A stretch of 64,000 nt of DNA from Seonamhaeicola sp. ML3 (GTDB lineage: Bacteria; Bacteroidota; Bacteroidia; Flavobacteriales; Flavobacteriaceae). The notes under the pieces were generated by a model that saw only the letters and a list, made by a program, of their open reading frames with translations, did no database searches and was not told where the DNA came from. Below, in pieces: positions 8,490-18,500 of the stretch. The position numbers were made by a program, and so were the translations under genes. Each line of letters starts with the position of its first letter. Position 1 is the stretch's first letter. The stretch lies in contig NZ_CP096884.1 in the NCBI RefSeq assembly GCF_023273855.1, forward strand, positions 1,054,001 through 1,118,000. The letters are read 5' to 3'.

Positions 8490-11400
8490 TTATCTAACAA
8501 CTAGTTTTCTGGTAATTTTTCTCAATCCATCGCTTACATTGAGTATATAAACGCCCGATGCAACAGATAATAATTCTATATTTTCTCTAAAATCCCCCAC
8601 ATCTACATACTCGCTTTTAAAGAGAAAGGCACCTGATATATCAAATACCTCTAAAATAACCGTTCGGTTTATAGATCCATTTAATTTTACAGTAAATGCT
8701 CCATTATTAGGATTTGGAAACACTACTAAATTTTCGAAACCAAACTCTTCAATATTAGCAGTTGGCACTATATTAAGCGTGTAATCTTCAACTTCACCAT
8801 CAACAGGATTTGTATTCGGCAATAATTCCGAACCTCCAGTAAACCCAGTTGCTACACGCATAACGGTATTACCTAATAGAGCTTCAACTGGAACAACAAC
8901 AGCTAATGGCGAATTTGCAGTGGGCTGATCGGTAACATTTGTCGCTTCACCCATATCGTACTCCTCACCAGAATCTGTAAATACTCCATTTTGGTTCCAA
9001 TCGATCCAAACCATGGTAGCCGTAGTAAAATTTCCATCTGTACTAACATTCACATTTAAATTGTAACTGCTGACTCTGTTTAAATCGGTCGAAATATTAG
9101 TAAAATCATTATAACCCTGAGTTTTCGTTGTGGCATTATCTATAGTGTTGATTTGTACTAAAGTGATTGAGGTATCAAATGCCGAATCAGGTAAAACATT
9201 TATGGTATAATCTTCTACTTCGCCGTCAAAACCATTTTCACAAGAGGTTACAATACCATCGTCTTTAAACTTTGTAGACACGCGCATTATGGTATTCCCT
9301 ATGGCCGCATCAAAAGGTACTTGTATGGATAGTGGTGAATTACCCGTTGGCCCATTAGGAACATTCGAAGCATCTCCCAAATTGTATTCCTCGCCGGGGT
9401 CATCGAAACTACAATTCTGGTTCCAGTCTATCCAAACCTTGGTATTGGTTATAAAATTACCATCTGTATTTACATTAACCGATAAATCGTAAGCTATATT
9501 ACGGTTAACATCGGTCTGTACATCTGTATAATCACTATAGCCTGATGGCTTTCCTGAGGATTGGCTTATCGTGTTAAATTGTACTAAAGTGGTACTTGTG
9601 TTAAAGTCAGTATTTCCTATCGATTGACAAACACTATTAAAAAATGGTAATTCTATATTTTTATTTTTTGTTATTGTTGATGCATTTCCAACGATATCAA
9701 AATTATAATTGCCCTGTGGGACATTTTGTAAATTAGAAATACTTAGTGTAATCGGACCCGAAACGCTTGTACTAGCTGGCGAAAATGTCACCACACTTCC
9801 TACAGGATGACCACTTGCGCTGAAGGTAACTTCTTCTGAAAAGCCATTTGCAGTAACATAATCGAAACTAAGAGTTACTACATTATCTCCACAACCTATT
9901 GGATTTAAAGTTTCATTAACCATAAAGAAATCAGCATCTGAAGAAATGGAAAAATCGAAATCGGATACATCATAAAAGATGTTATCTGCAGCTTCAACCA
10001 ATAATCTAGCCTGATCTGTATCGGGAATAGCAGGTACGGTATAACCAAACGACCCGTTATTGGGAACATTAGATGCTATCACCGTTGAAAACGTAGAGCC
10101 GCCATCAGTCGATAGCAGGATATTCACATTCTGGCAATTTATTGTGGCGTTAGTTGTCTCCCCAACCTCCCAACTGATAGTTTGAGAACTACCTTGAGCC
10201 CAAGATACTGGATTTTCTATAGTAAACGGCATTACATCTTCAACTATAATTTGCATGGTATCGAAACTAGATTGACCGCCTGCAGCGTTGTTGGGTGAGC
10301 GATCTCTAACAGTTAATGCCCAATTTAAAGATCTGGCTACGCTAGACACAGTTTCCCAATCACTACCCAATGTTGGGTTTATTTGTTCAATATTACCCGC
10401 CAATACACTACGCAGCCTTGGAATATAGCGATTAGGTGAATTAGTGGGTGGCAAAGACCTATTCATGGGTCCTGATGGTAAAGATGGCCCAAAGTTTAAA
10501 TAATTGGTAACACCGCTATCTATCTGTTCCCAACAATAGGTGAGGTTATCACCACTATCGGCATCAGAGGCAGCGCCTTTTAAAACATAAGGTGTTCCTT
10601 TAGGGATGTTGAAATTACTCCCTGCATCGGCAAGTGGTGGATTATTTGCAATAACCTCGGTTGTCTGGCAACTCTTTCCTGATAGGTTTTCTAAAATCTG
10701 TTTTACACTGTAGTAATGAAAATAATCATCACCATTAAGCTCTACATTATTGGCACCTTCAATACCTGCATATCCCATTATTGTGGAACCACTGCCGGGT
10801 TCTACGTTCACTCCTGTACCTTCACTTTCGAAAGCCCAAGTATGGTTTGCTCCCATTTGGTGACCAATTTCGTGAGACACGAAATCCAAATCAAATAAAT
10901 CGCCCTCTGGCACACCATTCGATGGTGAAGTAAAAGCACTACCTTTAGAATTGTCTGTACAAACACAACCAATACACCCTGCATTACCTCCACCTCCCGA
11001 AGCTCCAAAAAGATGCCCTATATCGTAATTGGCTTCTCCGATCACACTTGTTAAAGTAGATTGCACTTCACCAGACCAAGCGCCATTTACACCAGTGCCA
11101 GCCGGTGAATACGGATCAGTACCTGCATTGGTATAAACTACCAAATCGTTATTTGCAATTAGCTGAAATGTAACGGCCATATCCGTTTCAAATATTTCAT
11201 TTACTCGGGTTAGAGTCGCATTGATTGCTGCTAGGGCATCTGCAACTGTTCCCCCGTGATATGCTGTATATTCTCCTGTTACCGATATGGCTATTCTAAA
11301 CTTTTGAAGGGTTTGGTCATTAGCCCCACCTTCATTAATTTTAGATGTCACCCCTTTGTTGTTATGGGCTTCATGAAATTCGTTGTGAGTTTCACAAAAT

Positions 11401-11945
11401 AGCTTCTTAGACAAACCTCTATGGCTTTTTTTGTTATAGATTACATAAGTGTTAGAGCCCCTTTCTATAGGTTGCATAAATACATTGGGCTTATCTACAT
11501 AGGATATCATGGTTTGTATCCCATGGGGGGAGACACTCATTCTCAACCTAGCTCCGGGAGTATCTAAACCAAATCCTATATAGGACTTAATCTCCGGGTA
11601 TTTTTCGGCTAACTCTGGTGCAAAAACTGGTGCATAAAAAATCTCAAAACGTTCTGAGCGATTTGAAACCCCCGGAAGCGAAACGACAACAGCTTCTTTT
11701 TTTTGTTTAGAAAACCTTGTGTTTACACCTCGTAAACTCTCATGGAATTCTGTATTATTAAATTGAAAAAAAGATACTTCTTCTTCGTTTATGTCTAATT
11801 TAGAGAAGATTTCAGACTCATCTAAAGCATTTAGTTTTTGCCAAGGCGTGTTTTGAGAAATAGCTGAAAATGCTGTTAAAAACATTGCTATTGAAAAAAC
11901 ATAACGTAGCTTTGCTTTCATAATAATAAAGGGCAATTTTTTCAT
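8490..11945 (-). CDS. secreted reprolysin-type zinc metalloprotease with GEVED repeats and T9SS sorting domain
   Basis: 1151 residues from the first ATG. The Met at residue 9 begins a better signal peptide (MKAKLRYVFSIAMFLTAFSAISQ), so the true start may be 11921. Order: signal peptide, propeptide-like region to about 205, M12B-like catalytic domain about 210-430 with HEIGHQMGANH (His358, Glu359, His362, His368), a Cys-rich CIGCVC insert near 324-329, beta-sandwich domains, two GEVED domains (about 795-930 and 935-1065; each has VWIDWNQN and DGEVEDYT), and a C-terminal type A T9SS sorting domain starting VFPNPNNG. Inference: exported through the type IX secretion system as an extracellular protease for feeding on protein. 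It is divergent from ribF. Confidence 0.92.
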   Translation of the reverse strand: MKKLPFIIMKAKLRYVFSIAMFLTAFSAISQNTPWQKLNALDESEIFSKLDINEEEVSFFQFNNTEFHESLRGVNTRFSKQKKEAVVVSLPGVSNRSERFEIFYAPVFAPELAEKYPEIKSYIGFGLDTPGARLRMSVSPHGIQTMISYVDKPNVFMQPIERGSNTYVIYNKKSHRGLSKKLFCETHNEFHEAHNNKGVTSKINEGGANDQTLQKFRIAISVTGEYTAYHGGTVADALAAINATLTRVNEIFETDMAVTFQLIANNDLVVYTNAGTDPYSPAGTGVNGAWSGEVQSTLTSVIGEANYDIGHLFGASGGGGNAGCIGCVCTDNSKGSAFTSPSNGVPEGDLFDLDFVSHEIGHQMGANHTWAFESEGTGVNVEPGSGSTIMGYAGIEGANNVELNGDDYFHYYSVKQILENLSGKSCQTTEVIANNPPLADAGSNFNIPKGTPYVLKGAASDADSGDNLTYCWEQIDSGVTNYLNFGPSLPSGPMNRSLPPTNSPNRYIPRLRSVLAGNIEQINPTLGSDWETVSSVARSLNWALTVRDRSPNNAAGGQSSFDTMQIIVEDVMPFTIENPVSWAQGSSQTISWEVGETTNATINCQNVNILLSTDGGSTFSTVIASNVPNNGSFGYTVPAIPDTDQARLLVEAADNIFYDVSDFDFSISSDADFFMVNETLNPIGCGDNVVTLSFDYVTANGFSEEVTFSASGHPVGSVVTFSPASTSVSGPITLSISNLQNVPQGNYNFDIVGNASTITKNKNIELPFFNSVCQSIGNTDFNTSTTLVQFNTISQSSGKPSGYSDYTDVQTDVNRNIAYDLSVNVNTDGNFITNTKVWIDWNQNCSFDDPGEEYNLGDASNVPNGPTGNSPLSIQVPFDAAIGNTIMRVSTKFKDDGIVTSCENGFDGEVEDYTINVLPDSAFDTSITLVQINTIDNATTKTQGYNDFTNISTDLNRVSSYNLNVNVSTDGNFTTATMVWIDWNQNGVFTDSGEEYDMGEATNVTDQPTANSPLAVVVPVEALLGNTVMRVATGFTGGSELLPNTNPVDGEVEDYTLNIVPTANIEEFGFENLVVFPNPNNGAFTVKLNGSINRTVILEVFDISGAFLFKSEYVDVGDFRENIELLSVASGVYILNVSDGLRKITRKLVVR

Positions 11946-11991
11946 AACAAATCTAGCCTTTTTAAGTTAAACGAACAATTTCGCCTATTTA

Positions 11992-12927
11992 ATGAGTAGG
12001 GTAAAGGATATTTCAGCTTACAAATCTTTAAAACCAACTGTGGTAACCATTGGTACTTTTGATGGCGTTCATATTGGTCATAAAAAAATAATAACACGTT
12101 TAGTAAATACAGGGAAGCAAGAAGATTTAAAATCTGTGATACTAACGTTTTTCCCACACCCCAGAATGGTGCTTCAAAAAGATTCTAATATTAAATTAAT
12201 AAACACGATTGCTGAAAGGCGTGCGATTTTAGAATCTTTAGGACTGGATTATTTACTCATAAAAGAATTTACCCAAGAGTTTTCTAGACTAACTGCTAAA
12301 GCGTTTGTTCAAGATTTATTGGTAGATAAATTGAATGCCAAAAAAGTGATTATTGGTTATGACCATAGATTTGGACGCAATAGGAATGCCGATATTGAAG
12401 ATTTAAAACGTTATGGGGAAATCTTTGATTTTGAAGTTGAAGAAATATCTGCTCAAGATATTGATGATGTTGCCGTAAGCTCCACTAAAATTAGAAAAGC
12501 TCTTGACGAGGGTGATATCGAAAAGGCTAATGCGTATTTAGGGTATTCTTTTATGCTAAATGGTACAGTTACCAAAGGTAAAGGACTAGGTAGACAAATA
12601 GATTACCCTACCGCAAATATTCAAATTGAGGAGGATTACAAACTAATTCCAAAACAAGGGGCCTACATCGTTCAGAGTAATATCGATGGTGTTATTGTTT
12701 ATGGGATGATGAATATAGGAACCAATCCAACTGTAAATGGCGATAGACAAACCATTGAAGTTCATTTTTTCGATTTCAACAAAGATATTTATAACAAACC
12801 CCTCGAAATTGAACTTTTAAAACGCCTTAGAGACGAACAGAAATTCGACTCTCTGGATGTCTTAAAAGCACAATTAAAAAAAGACAAAGAAACCGCTTTT
12901 GCTTTCATAGAAAATCGTCGTGATTAA
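11992..12927 (+). CDS. ribF: bifunctional riboflavin kinase / FAD synthetase
   Basis: 311 residues. The N-terminal FAD synthetase half has the nucleotidyltransferase motifs GTFDGVHIGHKKI and SSTKIR; the C-terminal flavokinase half has GKGLGRQIDYPTANI. It makes FMN then FAD from riboflavin. The start at 11992 leaves 46 bases to the divergent protease gene, too little for an FMN riboswitch. Its 3' end overlaps the next gene by 8 bases, so the two are translationally linked. Confidence 0.97.
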   Translation: MSRVKDISAYKSLKPTVVTIGTFDGVHIGHKKIITRLVNTGKQEDLKSVILTFFPHPRMVLQKDSNIKLINTIAERRAILESLGLDYLLIKEFTQEFSRLTAKAFVQDLLVDKLNAKKVIIGYDHRFGRNRNADIEDLKRYGEIFDFEVEEISAQDIDDVAVSSTKIRKALDEGDIEKANAYLGYSFMLNGTVTKGKGLGRQIDYPTANIQIEEDYKLIPKQGAYIVQSNIDGVIVYGMMNIGTNPTVNGDRQTIEVHFFDFNKDIYNKPLEIELLKRLRDEQKFDSLDVLKAQLKKDKETAFAFIENRRD

Positions 12928-14236
12928 TACATGGTTATTTAAACATATTGATAATTCTGGGCTTATAGTTTTCAGAATCTTCTTTGGTTTACTTTGCTTT
13001 TTAGAATCTGTAGGAGCCATTTTTACTGGTTGGATAAAAGCCACCTTAATTGACCCTAAATTCACGTTTTCATTTATTGGCTTTGAGTGGCTACAACCCC
13101 TACCCGGAAACGGTATGTATTTTTATTATGCGATTATGGGCTTATTTGGCTTACTGGTCATGATTGGATACAAATACAGATTTAGCATGTTTGCATTCGC
13201 CGTGCTGTGGTCTGGCACTTATCTCATGCAAAAGTCCTCGTACAACAATCATTATTACTTACTAATGCTGTTAAGTACCATTATGATTTTTCTGCCTGCA
13301 AATCGCTATGCTTCTCTAGATGCCAAACAAAACCCTGATTTAAAGCGTTACTCCATGCCATTATGGTGCAAGCAGATTTTTGTTTTACAGCTCTTAATCG
13401 TCTACACCTACGCCTCTGTGGCTAAATTGTATCCCGATTGGTTAGACACCTCGGTGATTGCCTTAATGATGAAATCTAAGTCACATTTTGTTTTGGTAGG
13501 CGATATTCTGCAAGAAAAGTGGTTGCACTATGCTTTGGCCTACGGCGGAATTCTTTTCGACGGATTGATTATTCCGTTGTTACTTTTTAAACCGACAAGG
13601 AAATATGCTCTTATAGTTTCTATTTTCTTTCACCTTTTTAATTCGTTTATATTCCATATTGGTATTTTCCCGTATTTATCCTTGGCTTTTTCGTTGTTCT
13701 TTTTTGAACCTAAAACCATACAAAGGCTATTCTTAAAAAAGAAACCGTTTTACGACGCTGAAGACATTAAAGTGCCCAAATACAAACCATTACTTCTTGG
13801 TGTATTTGGCCTGTATTTTATAGTACAAATACTCTTGCCTTTACGACATCATATCATAGAAGACAATGTACTTTGGACCGAAGAGGGGCATCGGCTTTCA
13901 TGGCGTATGATGCTTAGAACACGCTATGGAAAGGCAACCTTCAAAATCAAGGACAAAGAAACGGGAGTTAGTAAGGTAATAGATTTAAACAACTATTTAA
14001 CCAAAAAGCAAAAACATCAAGTTAGTTCTAAACCCGATTTTATGTGGCAATTTTCAAAGTATCTTAAAAATAAATTTCAGGAAGAAGGTCAAGATATTTC
14101 CGTATTTATTACTTGTAAAGTTAGTATTAACGGAAAGCCTGCCCAGCAATTTATAAATCCTAATGTGGACATAGCCAGTTTAGATTGGGAGCCCTTTAAA
14201 CATGGCCGTTGGATTTTACCTTCAAAACTGGATTAA
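12920..14236 (+). CDS. HTTM-domain membrane protein (vitamin K carboxylase-like)
   Basis: 438 residues with an N-terminal block of hydrophobic helices to about 300 (HTTM, horizontally transferred transmembrane domain, related to vitamin K-dependent gamma-carboxylase) and a soluble C-terminal part. The segments LMQKSSYNNHYYLLML and LPANRYASLD are typical of the family. Bacterial members have no settled function; carboxylation of Glu has been proposed for some but cannot be read from this sequence. It overlaps ribF by 8 bases. A cofactor link to the flavin enzyme is possible but unproven. Confidence 0.85.
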   Translation: MINTWLFKHIDNSGLIVFRIFFGLLCFLESVGAIFTGWIKATLIDPKFTFSFIGFEWLQPLPGNGMYFYYAIMGLFGLLVMIGYKYRFSMFAFAVLWSGTYLMQKSSYNNHYYLLMLLSTIMIFLPANRYASLDAKQNPDLKRYSMPLWCKQIFVLQLLIVYTYASVAKLYPDWLDTSVIALMMKSKSHFVLVGDILQEKWLHYALAYGGILFDGLIIPLLLFKPTRKYALIVSIFFHLFNSFIFHIGIFPYLSLAFSLFFFEPKTIQRLFLKKKPFYDAEDIKVPKYKPLLLGVFGLYFIVQILLPLRHHIIEDNVLWTEEGHRLSWRMMLRTRYGKATFKIKDKETGVSKVIDLNNYLTKKQKHQVSSKPDFMWQFSKYLKNKFQEEGQDISVFITCKVSINGKPAQQFINPNVDIASLDWEPFKHGRWILPSKLD

Positions 14237-14388
14237 TCCTCTTTCTAATTTGTTGATTTTCTTCAGTAAAAAACTAAACTTTGCATTACCATAAATTCAA
14301 AATTTAGCTTTACTTCAAACTCCTCTTTGTTAGTCCATAATTTTGTTTCATTTAGTTTTTAAGAAACCTAAAAATGAAAAAAATCATG

Positions 14389-14396
14389 TACTTTTG
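14389..14396 (+). promoter_or_regulatory. -7 promoter element for serS
   Basis: TACTTTTG fits TAnnTTTG exactly. It lies 20 bases before ATG 14416, so transcription must start only a few bases before it. This rules out the longer in-frame start at 14374, which lies upstream of the promoter. Confidence 0.65.
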
Positions 14397-14415
14397 TCGC
14401 TTTAATTTTCAAGAC

Positions 14416-15687
14416 ATGTTACAAGTACCTTTTATTAGAGAACATAAAGATTTGGTAATAGAACGCTTAGCAAAACGAAATATAGATGCTAATGAAGATA
14501 TCAACCAAGTTCTTACTTTAGATGAAGAACGACGAGCGCTTCAAACTAAATTAGACAATGCTTTAGCAGAAGGTAATAAACTGTCTAAAGAAATTGGTGG
14601 CTTGTTCAAATCTGGCGACATTGAAAAAGCTAATCTTTTAAAAGCTAAAACGAGTCAGTTAAAAATTGATTCCAAAGAATTAACCGAAGAATTAAACAAC
14701 AAGGCCGATGCTTTAAGTCAGCTTTTGTATAAAATCCCCAATATTCCTAACGATATTGTCCCAGCAGGGAATACCGAAGATGACAACGAGGAAGTCTTTA
14801 GAGAAGGTGATATTCCTGTGTTGGAAGATGGTGCCCTGCCACATTGGGAGCTTGCCAAAAAATACGACATTATAGATTTTGAACTTGGCAACAAAATTAC
14901 TGGTGCTGGATTTCCGGTTTATAAAGGTAAAGGGGCAAGACTACAACGTGCTTTAATTAGTTATTTTCTAGATAAAAATACAGAAGCGGGTTATACCGAA
15001 TTCCAATTACCGCATTTGGTGAACGAAGCCTCTGGATTGGGGACCGGTCAGCTGCCAGACAAAGAAGGCCAAATGTACCATGTTACTGGAGACAATTTGT
15101 ATTTAATACCAACGGCAGAGGTTCCCGGAACAAATATTTTTAGAAATACTGTTCTCAACGAAGCCGATTTACCAGTTGCTATAACTGGGTATACACCCTG
15201 TTTTAGAAGAGAAGCTGGTAGTTACGGGGCACATGTAAGAGGCCTTAACAGGTTACACCAATTCGATAAGGTAGAAATTATTAGAGTAGAACACCCAACG
15301 AAATCTTATGAGGCTCTGGATAGCATGGTTGCCCATGTTAAAACCATTCTTCAAGAATTAAAATTACCTTATAGAATTTTAAGACTCTGTGGTGGTGATT
15401 TGGGCTTTACTTCAGCTTTGACTTACGATTTCGAAGTGTTTTCTACTGCGCAGGACAGATGGCTGGAAATTTCATCGGTATCTAACTTTGAAACCTTTCA
15501 AGCTAATCGCTTAAAACTTCGTTTTAAAAACAGTAACGGTAAGAACGAATTGGCTCATACTCTTAATGGTAGCTCTCTAGCATTGCCAAGAGTACTTGCC
15601 GGAATTTTAGAAAACTATCAGACAAAAGATGGTGTTTTGGTTCCAGAAGTATTACAACCTTACACTGGTTTTAAAATAATAGATTAG
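14416..15687 (+). CDS. serS: seryl-tRNA synthetase
   Basis: 423 residues from ATG 14416 (MLQVPFIREHKD), the usual N-terminus. A 14-residue longer reading frame from 14374 exists but starts upstream of the likely promoter (14389-14396). The N-terminal coiled coil (about 25-100) holds the long arm of tRNA-Ser; the class II catalytic core has motif 2 (TPCFRREAGSYG) and motif 3 (ELAHTLNGSSLALPR). It charges tRNA-Ser in the cytoplasm. A terminator follows at 15716. Confidence 0.97.
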   Translation: MLQVPFIREHKDLVIERLAKRNIDANEDINQVLTLDEERRALQTKLDNALAEGNKLSKEIGGLFKSGDIEKANLLKAKTSQLKIDSKELTEELNNKADALSQLLYKIPNIPNDIVPAGNTEDDNEEVFREGDIPVLEDGALPHWELAKKYDIIDFELGNKITGAGFPVYKGKGARLQRALISYFLDKNTEAGYTEFQLPHLVNEASGLGTGQLPDKEGQMYHVTGDNLYLIPTAEVPGTNIFRNTVLNEADLPVAITGYTPCFRREAGSYGAHVRGLNRLHQFDKVEIIRVEHPTKSYEALDSMVAHVKTILQELKLPYRILRLCGGDLGFTSALTYDFEVFSTAQDRWLEISSVSNFETFQANRLKLRFKNSNGKNELAHTLNGSSLALPRVLAGILENYQTKDGVLVPEVLQPYTGFKIID

Positions 15688-15715
15688 TCCCAACATAAAA
15701 CATATTAAAACAGAA

Positions 15716-15753
15716 ACAAAATCTTACAAATTTATGTAAGACTTTGTTTTTTT
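15716..15753 (+). terminator. terminator after serS
   Basis: ACAAAATCTTACA (15716-15728) pairs with TGTAAGACTTTGT (15735-15747) with one mismatch, loop of 6, then a T-run. Confidence 0.85.
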
Positions 15754-15865
15754 ATCGATTAAATACCATAATCTCATGCTGTTTAACGATTATTGGTCGA
15801 TTTTCTTTGTTTTTCTAGATTTAATCTGGAAGTTAGCTTTACCAAATTTATCAAACCTACTGACC

Positions 15866-15988
15866 ATGAAAAATTTAAAGCGCTTTGTTATTTTGATTGC
15901 GCTCATTTTTGTAGCTGGTAAAGTGTTATTCTCAGACTTTGAAATCATAAAACCTGACAATAATGCAACTGCAATTGTGAGCGAATAG
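15866..15988 (+). CDS. small single-pass membrane protein, hypothetical
   Basis: 40 residues from ATG 15866: basic start MKNLKRF, a hydrophobic helix (VILIALIFVAGKVLF) and a short polar tail. A longer in-frame start at 15776 adds 30 residues, but the short form has the normal layout of a membrane-anchored microprotein. It sits alone between two terminators (15716 and 16123), so it would be a monocistronic transcript with a 134-base 3' tail. Function unknown. Confidence 0.45.
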   Translation: MKNLKRFVILIALIFVAGKVLFSDFEIIKPDNNATAIVSE

Positions 15989-16122
15989 GAAATAAGACTT
16001 TTACTGGACCTTTTATAAGATTTAACGTTTTTGTACGTTTAAAAGTTGTTCCCAATCTTAATAGTATCGTGATTTTTAATTTTACGGTAATTAATGGAAC
16101 ATTTATTTTTGGTTGGTTAGTG

Positions 16123-16151
16123 TGCCCGAATTTTTATTCGGGCATTTTTTT
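16123..16151 (+). terminator. strong intrinsic terminator
   Basis: TGCCCGAAT (16123-16131) / ATTCGGGCA (16136-16144), loop of 4, followed by seven T. It ends whatever is transcribed from 15760-16120: the small membrane protein and possibly a non-coding tail. Confidence 0.88.
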
Positions 16152-16199
16152 ATAAAAATATTTAGATTGTCTCCCTACCACATTTGTTATATTTACACT

Positions 16200-17978
16200 A
16201 TGAGAGTGGTTTTTGTACTTTGTTTTTTTATATCCTTCAACGTGTTTGCTCAGGATGCAAACCTAGCCATGGATTATTTTAAAAAAGGAGATTATGAAAA
16301 AGCGCTGCACGAGTATAAAAAATTATACGCTAAAAATGCTTCGAATATTAGTTATATCAATCAAATTATTGCCTCCTATCAACAATTAGAACAATACGAT
16401 AACGCCGAGGTATTTCTCTTAAAACTAATTTCTAAATTAAAACATTATCCAGCTTTTCTTGTAGAATTAGGATTCAACTATCAACTTAAAAATGATATGG
16501 AGAATGCTAACCTTTATTACAACAAAGCACTAGACCACCTAACAGTTAATCCCAGTCATGTATTTACTATTGGCAGAAGTTTCCAAAAACATACGCTTTT
16601 AAACCAAGCTATTTTAGCTTACGAGAAAGCTATGGCACTTAAACCAGACTATAACTTTAATATCCAATTAGCGCAATTGTATGGCGAACAAGGGCAAATT
16701 GAAAAAATGTTTAATGGGTATCTTGATTTTGCCGAAACCAACCCAGTGGCAATACCAGATGTTAAAAGACGTATTAACGGTTTTTTAGGTGATAGCGGTG
16801 AAGCCGAAAATAATATGCTTTTCCGTAAAATCTTGTTAAAAAAGATGCAGCAGGAACCGCATGTTTTATGGAACCAAATGTTAAGCTGGTTATTTATTCA
16901 ACAAAAGGACTTAAAAAAGGCATTTATCCAGGAAAAAGCCATCTTTAACAGAAAGCCCGAAAGTTTAGATAGAATAAAAGAACTCGCATTAATTTCTGTA
17001 GATGAAGGCAAAAATGATATCGCCAAAGACATCTACAACTATATTATCAATACAGCTCAAGATATTGACACAAAACTAGAAGCTCATTTTCAATTAATTC
17101 AAATTGAAACTTCAGAGAGTACCAAAGATGAGTATGACAGTATCAATGAAAAATACTTAGCGCTTTTTGAGGAGTTTGGAAGTTTTGCGCAAACATTGGA
17201 ACTTCAAATTGCCTATGGTCATTTCTTGGCTTTTTATATGGATAGACCACAAGATGCTACCAAACTTCTTGAAAAATCTTTAGACCTACCTATTTCACAA
17301 TTACAAAAGGCTCAAGTTAAATTAGCACTTGGCGATATTCTGGTTTTACAAGAAAAATTTAATCAAGCGCTAATCTATTACACCCAAATTCAACGTAACC
17401 TCAAAAACAGCACCGTATCGCAAGAAGCTCGATTTAGAGTTGCCAAAACCAGTTACTTTAAAGGTGATTTTAAATGGGCCGAATCCCAATTAAAAGTTCT
17501 AAAAGCATCTACATCACAATTAATCGCGAACGATGCCCTAGATTTAAAACTCCTAATTTCTGATAATAAATATGAGGACTCCCTACATACTGCCCTAAAG
17601 CTATACGCTAAGGCAGACTTTTTATCCTTTCAAAATAAAACCAATGACGCCATTATGCTTTTAAAAAGAATACTAACAGAGCATAAAACCGAACCAATTA
17701 TTGCACAGGCCCTATTTAGGCTTGGGATATTGTATAAAGAAAAAGGAGAGGTGAGTTTGGCGGTATTACATCTTGAAAAACTTATTGAAAATTACAGGGA
17801 TGGTATTCTGGTTGATGATGGTTATTACCACTTAGCCCAGATTTATGAAAAAGATTTAGTACAACCCGAAAAAGCCAAAGCCCTTTATGAGCAGATAATT
17901 TTTAATCATGCCGACAGCATTTATTTTGTTGAAGCCAGAAAACGGTATCGAGCTCTTAGGGGAGATGCTATAAACTAA
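16200..17978 (+). CDS. secreted tetratricopeptide-repeat protein
   Basis: 592 residues from ATG 16200. A longer frame from 16113 would start inside the terminator at 16123-16151 and is unlikely. Signal peptide MRVVFVLCFFISFNVFAQ, then TPR-like helix pairs through the whole length (for example MDYFKKGDYEKALHEYKKLY, YNKALDHL, AILAYEKAMALKPDYNF, LYEQIIFNHADSIYF). The end resembles YbgF/BamD-type repeats. Probably a periplasmic or outer-membrane scaffold; partner unknown. It is followed closely by a DUF4286 gene. Confidence 0.88.
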   Translation: MRVVFVLCFFISFNVFAQDANLAMDYFKKGDYEKALHEYKKLYAKNASNISYINQIIASYQQLEQYDNAEVFLLKLISKLKHYPAFLVELGFNYQLKNDMENANLYYNKALDHLTVNPSHVFTIGRSFQKHTLLNQAILAYEKAMALKPDYNFNIQLAQLYGEQGQIEKMFNGYLDFAETNPVAIPDVKRRINGFLGDSGEAENNMLFRKILLKKMQQEPHVLWNQMLSWLFIQQKDLKKAFIQEKAIFNRKPESLDRIKELALISVDEGKNDIAKDIYNYIINTAQDIDTKLEAHFQLIQIETSESTKDEYDSINEKYLALFEEFGSFAQTLELQIAYGHFLAFYMDRPQDATKLLEKSLDLPISQLQKAQVKLALGDILVLQEKFNQALIYYTQIQRNLKNSTVSQEARFRVAKTSYFKGDFKWAESQLKVLKASTSQLIANDALDLKLLISDNKYEDSLHTALKLYAKADFLSFQNKTNDAIMLLKRILTEHKTEPIIAQALFRLGILYKEKGEVSLAVLHLEKLIENYRDGILVDDGYYHLAQIYEKDLVQPEKAKALYEQIIFNHADSIYFVEARKRYRALRGDAIN

Positions 17979-18049
17979 ATCACAAACCCTAAACAACAAA
18001 TTTCAAAAGTCCGTATTTTGGAATTTTTATAATTGGAATTTTTATTACT

Positions 18050-18379
18050 ATGATAATATATAACGTAACCGCAAACATTGACGAATCTATACACGAAGAA
18101 TGGTTGGTTTGGATCAAAGAGCATATCCCACAAGTATTGGGAACTGGCAAATTTGATAAAGCCACGCTTACCCGTGTTTTAGTTGAAGAAGATATGGGAG
18201 GTGTTACCTACTCTATTCAATACAGGGCTTTTTCTCGTGAAGCCTTAGACGCTTATTACAGAGAAGATGCTGAAAGATTAAGAGCCGATGGTTTAAAAAG
18301 ATTCGCAGACAAAATGTTAGCATTCAGAACAGAGTTGGAAATGGTGGATGAGTATTTTGTAAATATTAATCCTAATTAA
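18050..18379 (+). CDS. DUF4286 family protein
   Basis: 109 residues, full length for this small Bacteroidota family: it starts MIIYNVTANIDESIHEEWLVW and has the SIQYRAFSREALDAYY segment. A ferredoxin-like alpha/beta fold of the dimeric-barrel kind is likely. Function unknown. It follows the TPR gene by 71 bases. Confidence 0.85.
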   Translation: MIIYNVTANIDESIHEEWLVWIKEHIPQVLGTGKFDKATLTRVLVEEDMGGVTYSIQYRAFSREALDAYYREDAERLRADGLKRFADKMLAFRTELEMVDEYFVNINPN

Positions 18380-18394
18380 CAAGAAACAGAACTT

Positions 18395-18476
18395 TGTCAT
18401 ATCGACAGAACGAAGTATGAGCGACGAGATATCTCATTGATAAGAGATTCCTCATCGTTCCTCGTTCGGAATGACA
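18395..18476. repeat. intergenic imperfect-palindrome repeat, member 1
   Basis: Begins TGTCATATCGACAGAACGAA and ends CGTTCGGAATGACA; the two ends pair, with inner GAGATATCTC and GAGATTCCTC segments also pairing. Related pieces occur at 21242-21269 and 25586-25690. This type of dispersed TGTCATTCCGA / TCGGAATGACA element is familiar from Flavobacteriaceae intergenic spaces. Confidence 0.65.
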
Positions 18477-18500
18477 TGTTAGATAAAACACTACAACCCG

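Noticed and set aside
11946-11991. FMN riboswitch ahead of ribF
   Set aside because: Only 46 bases to the divergent gene, too short for the aptamer.
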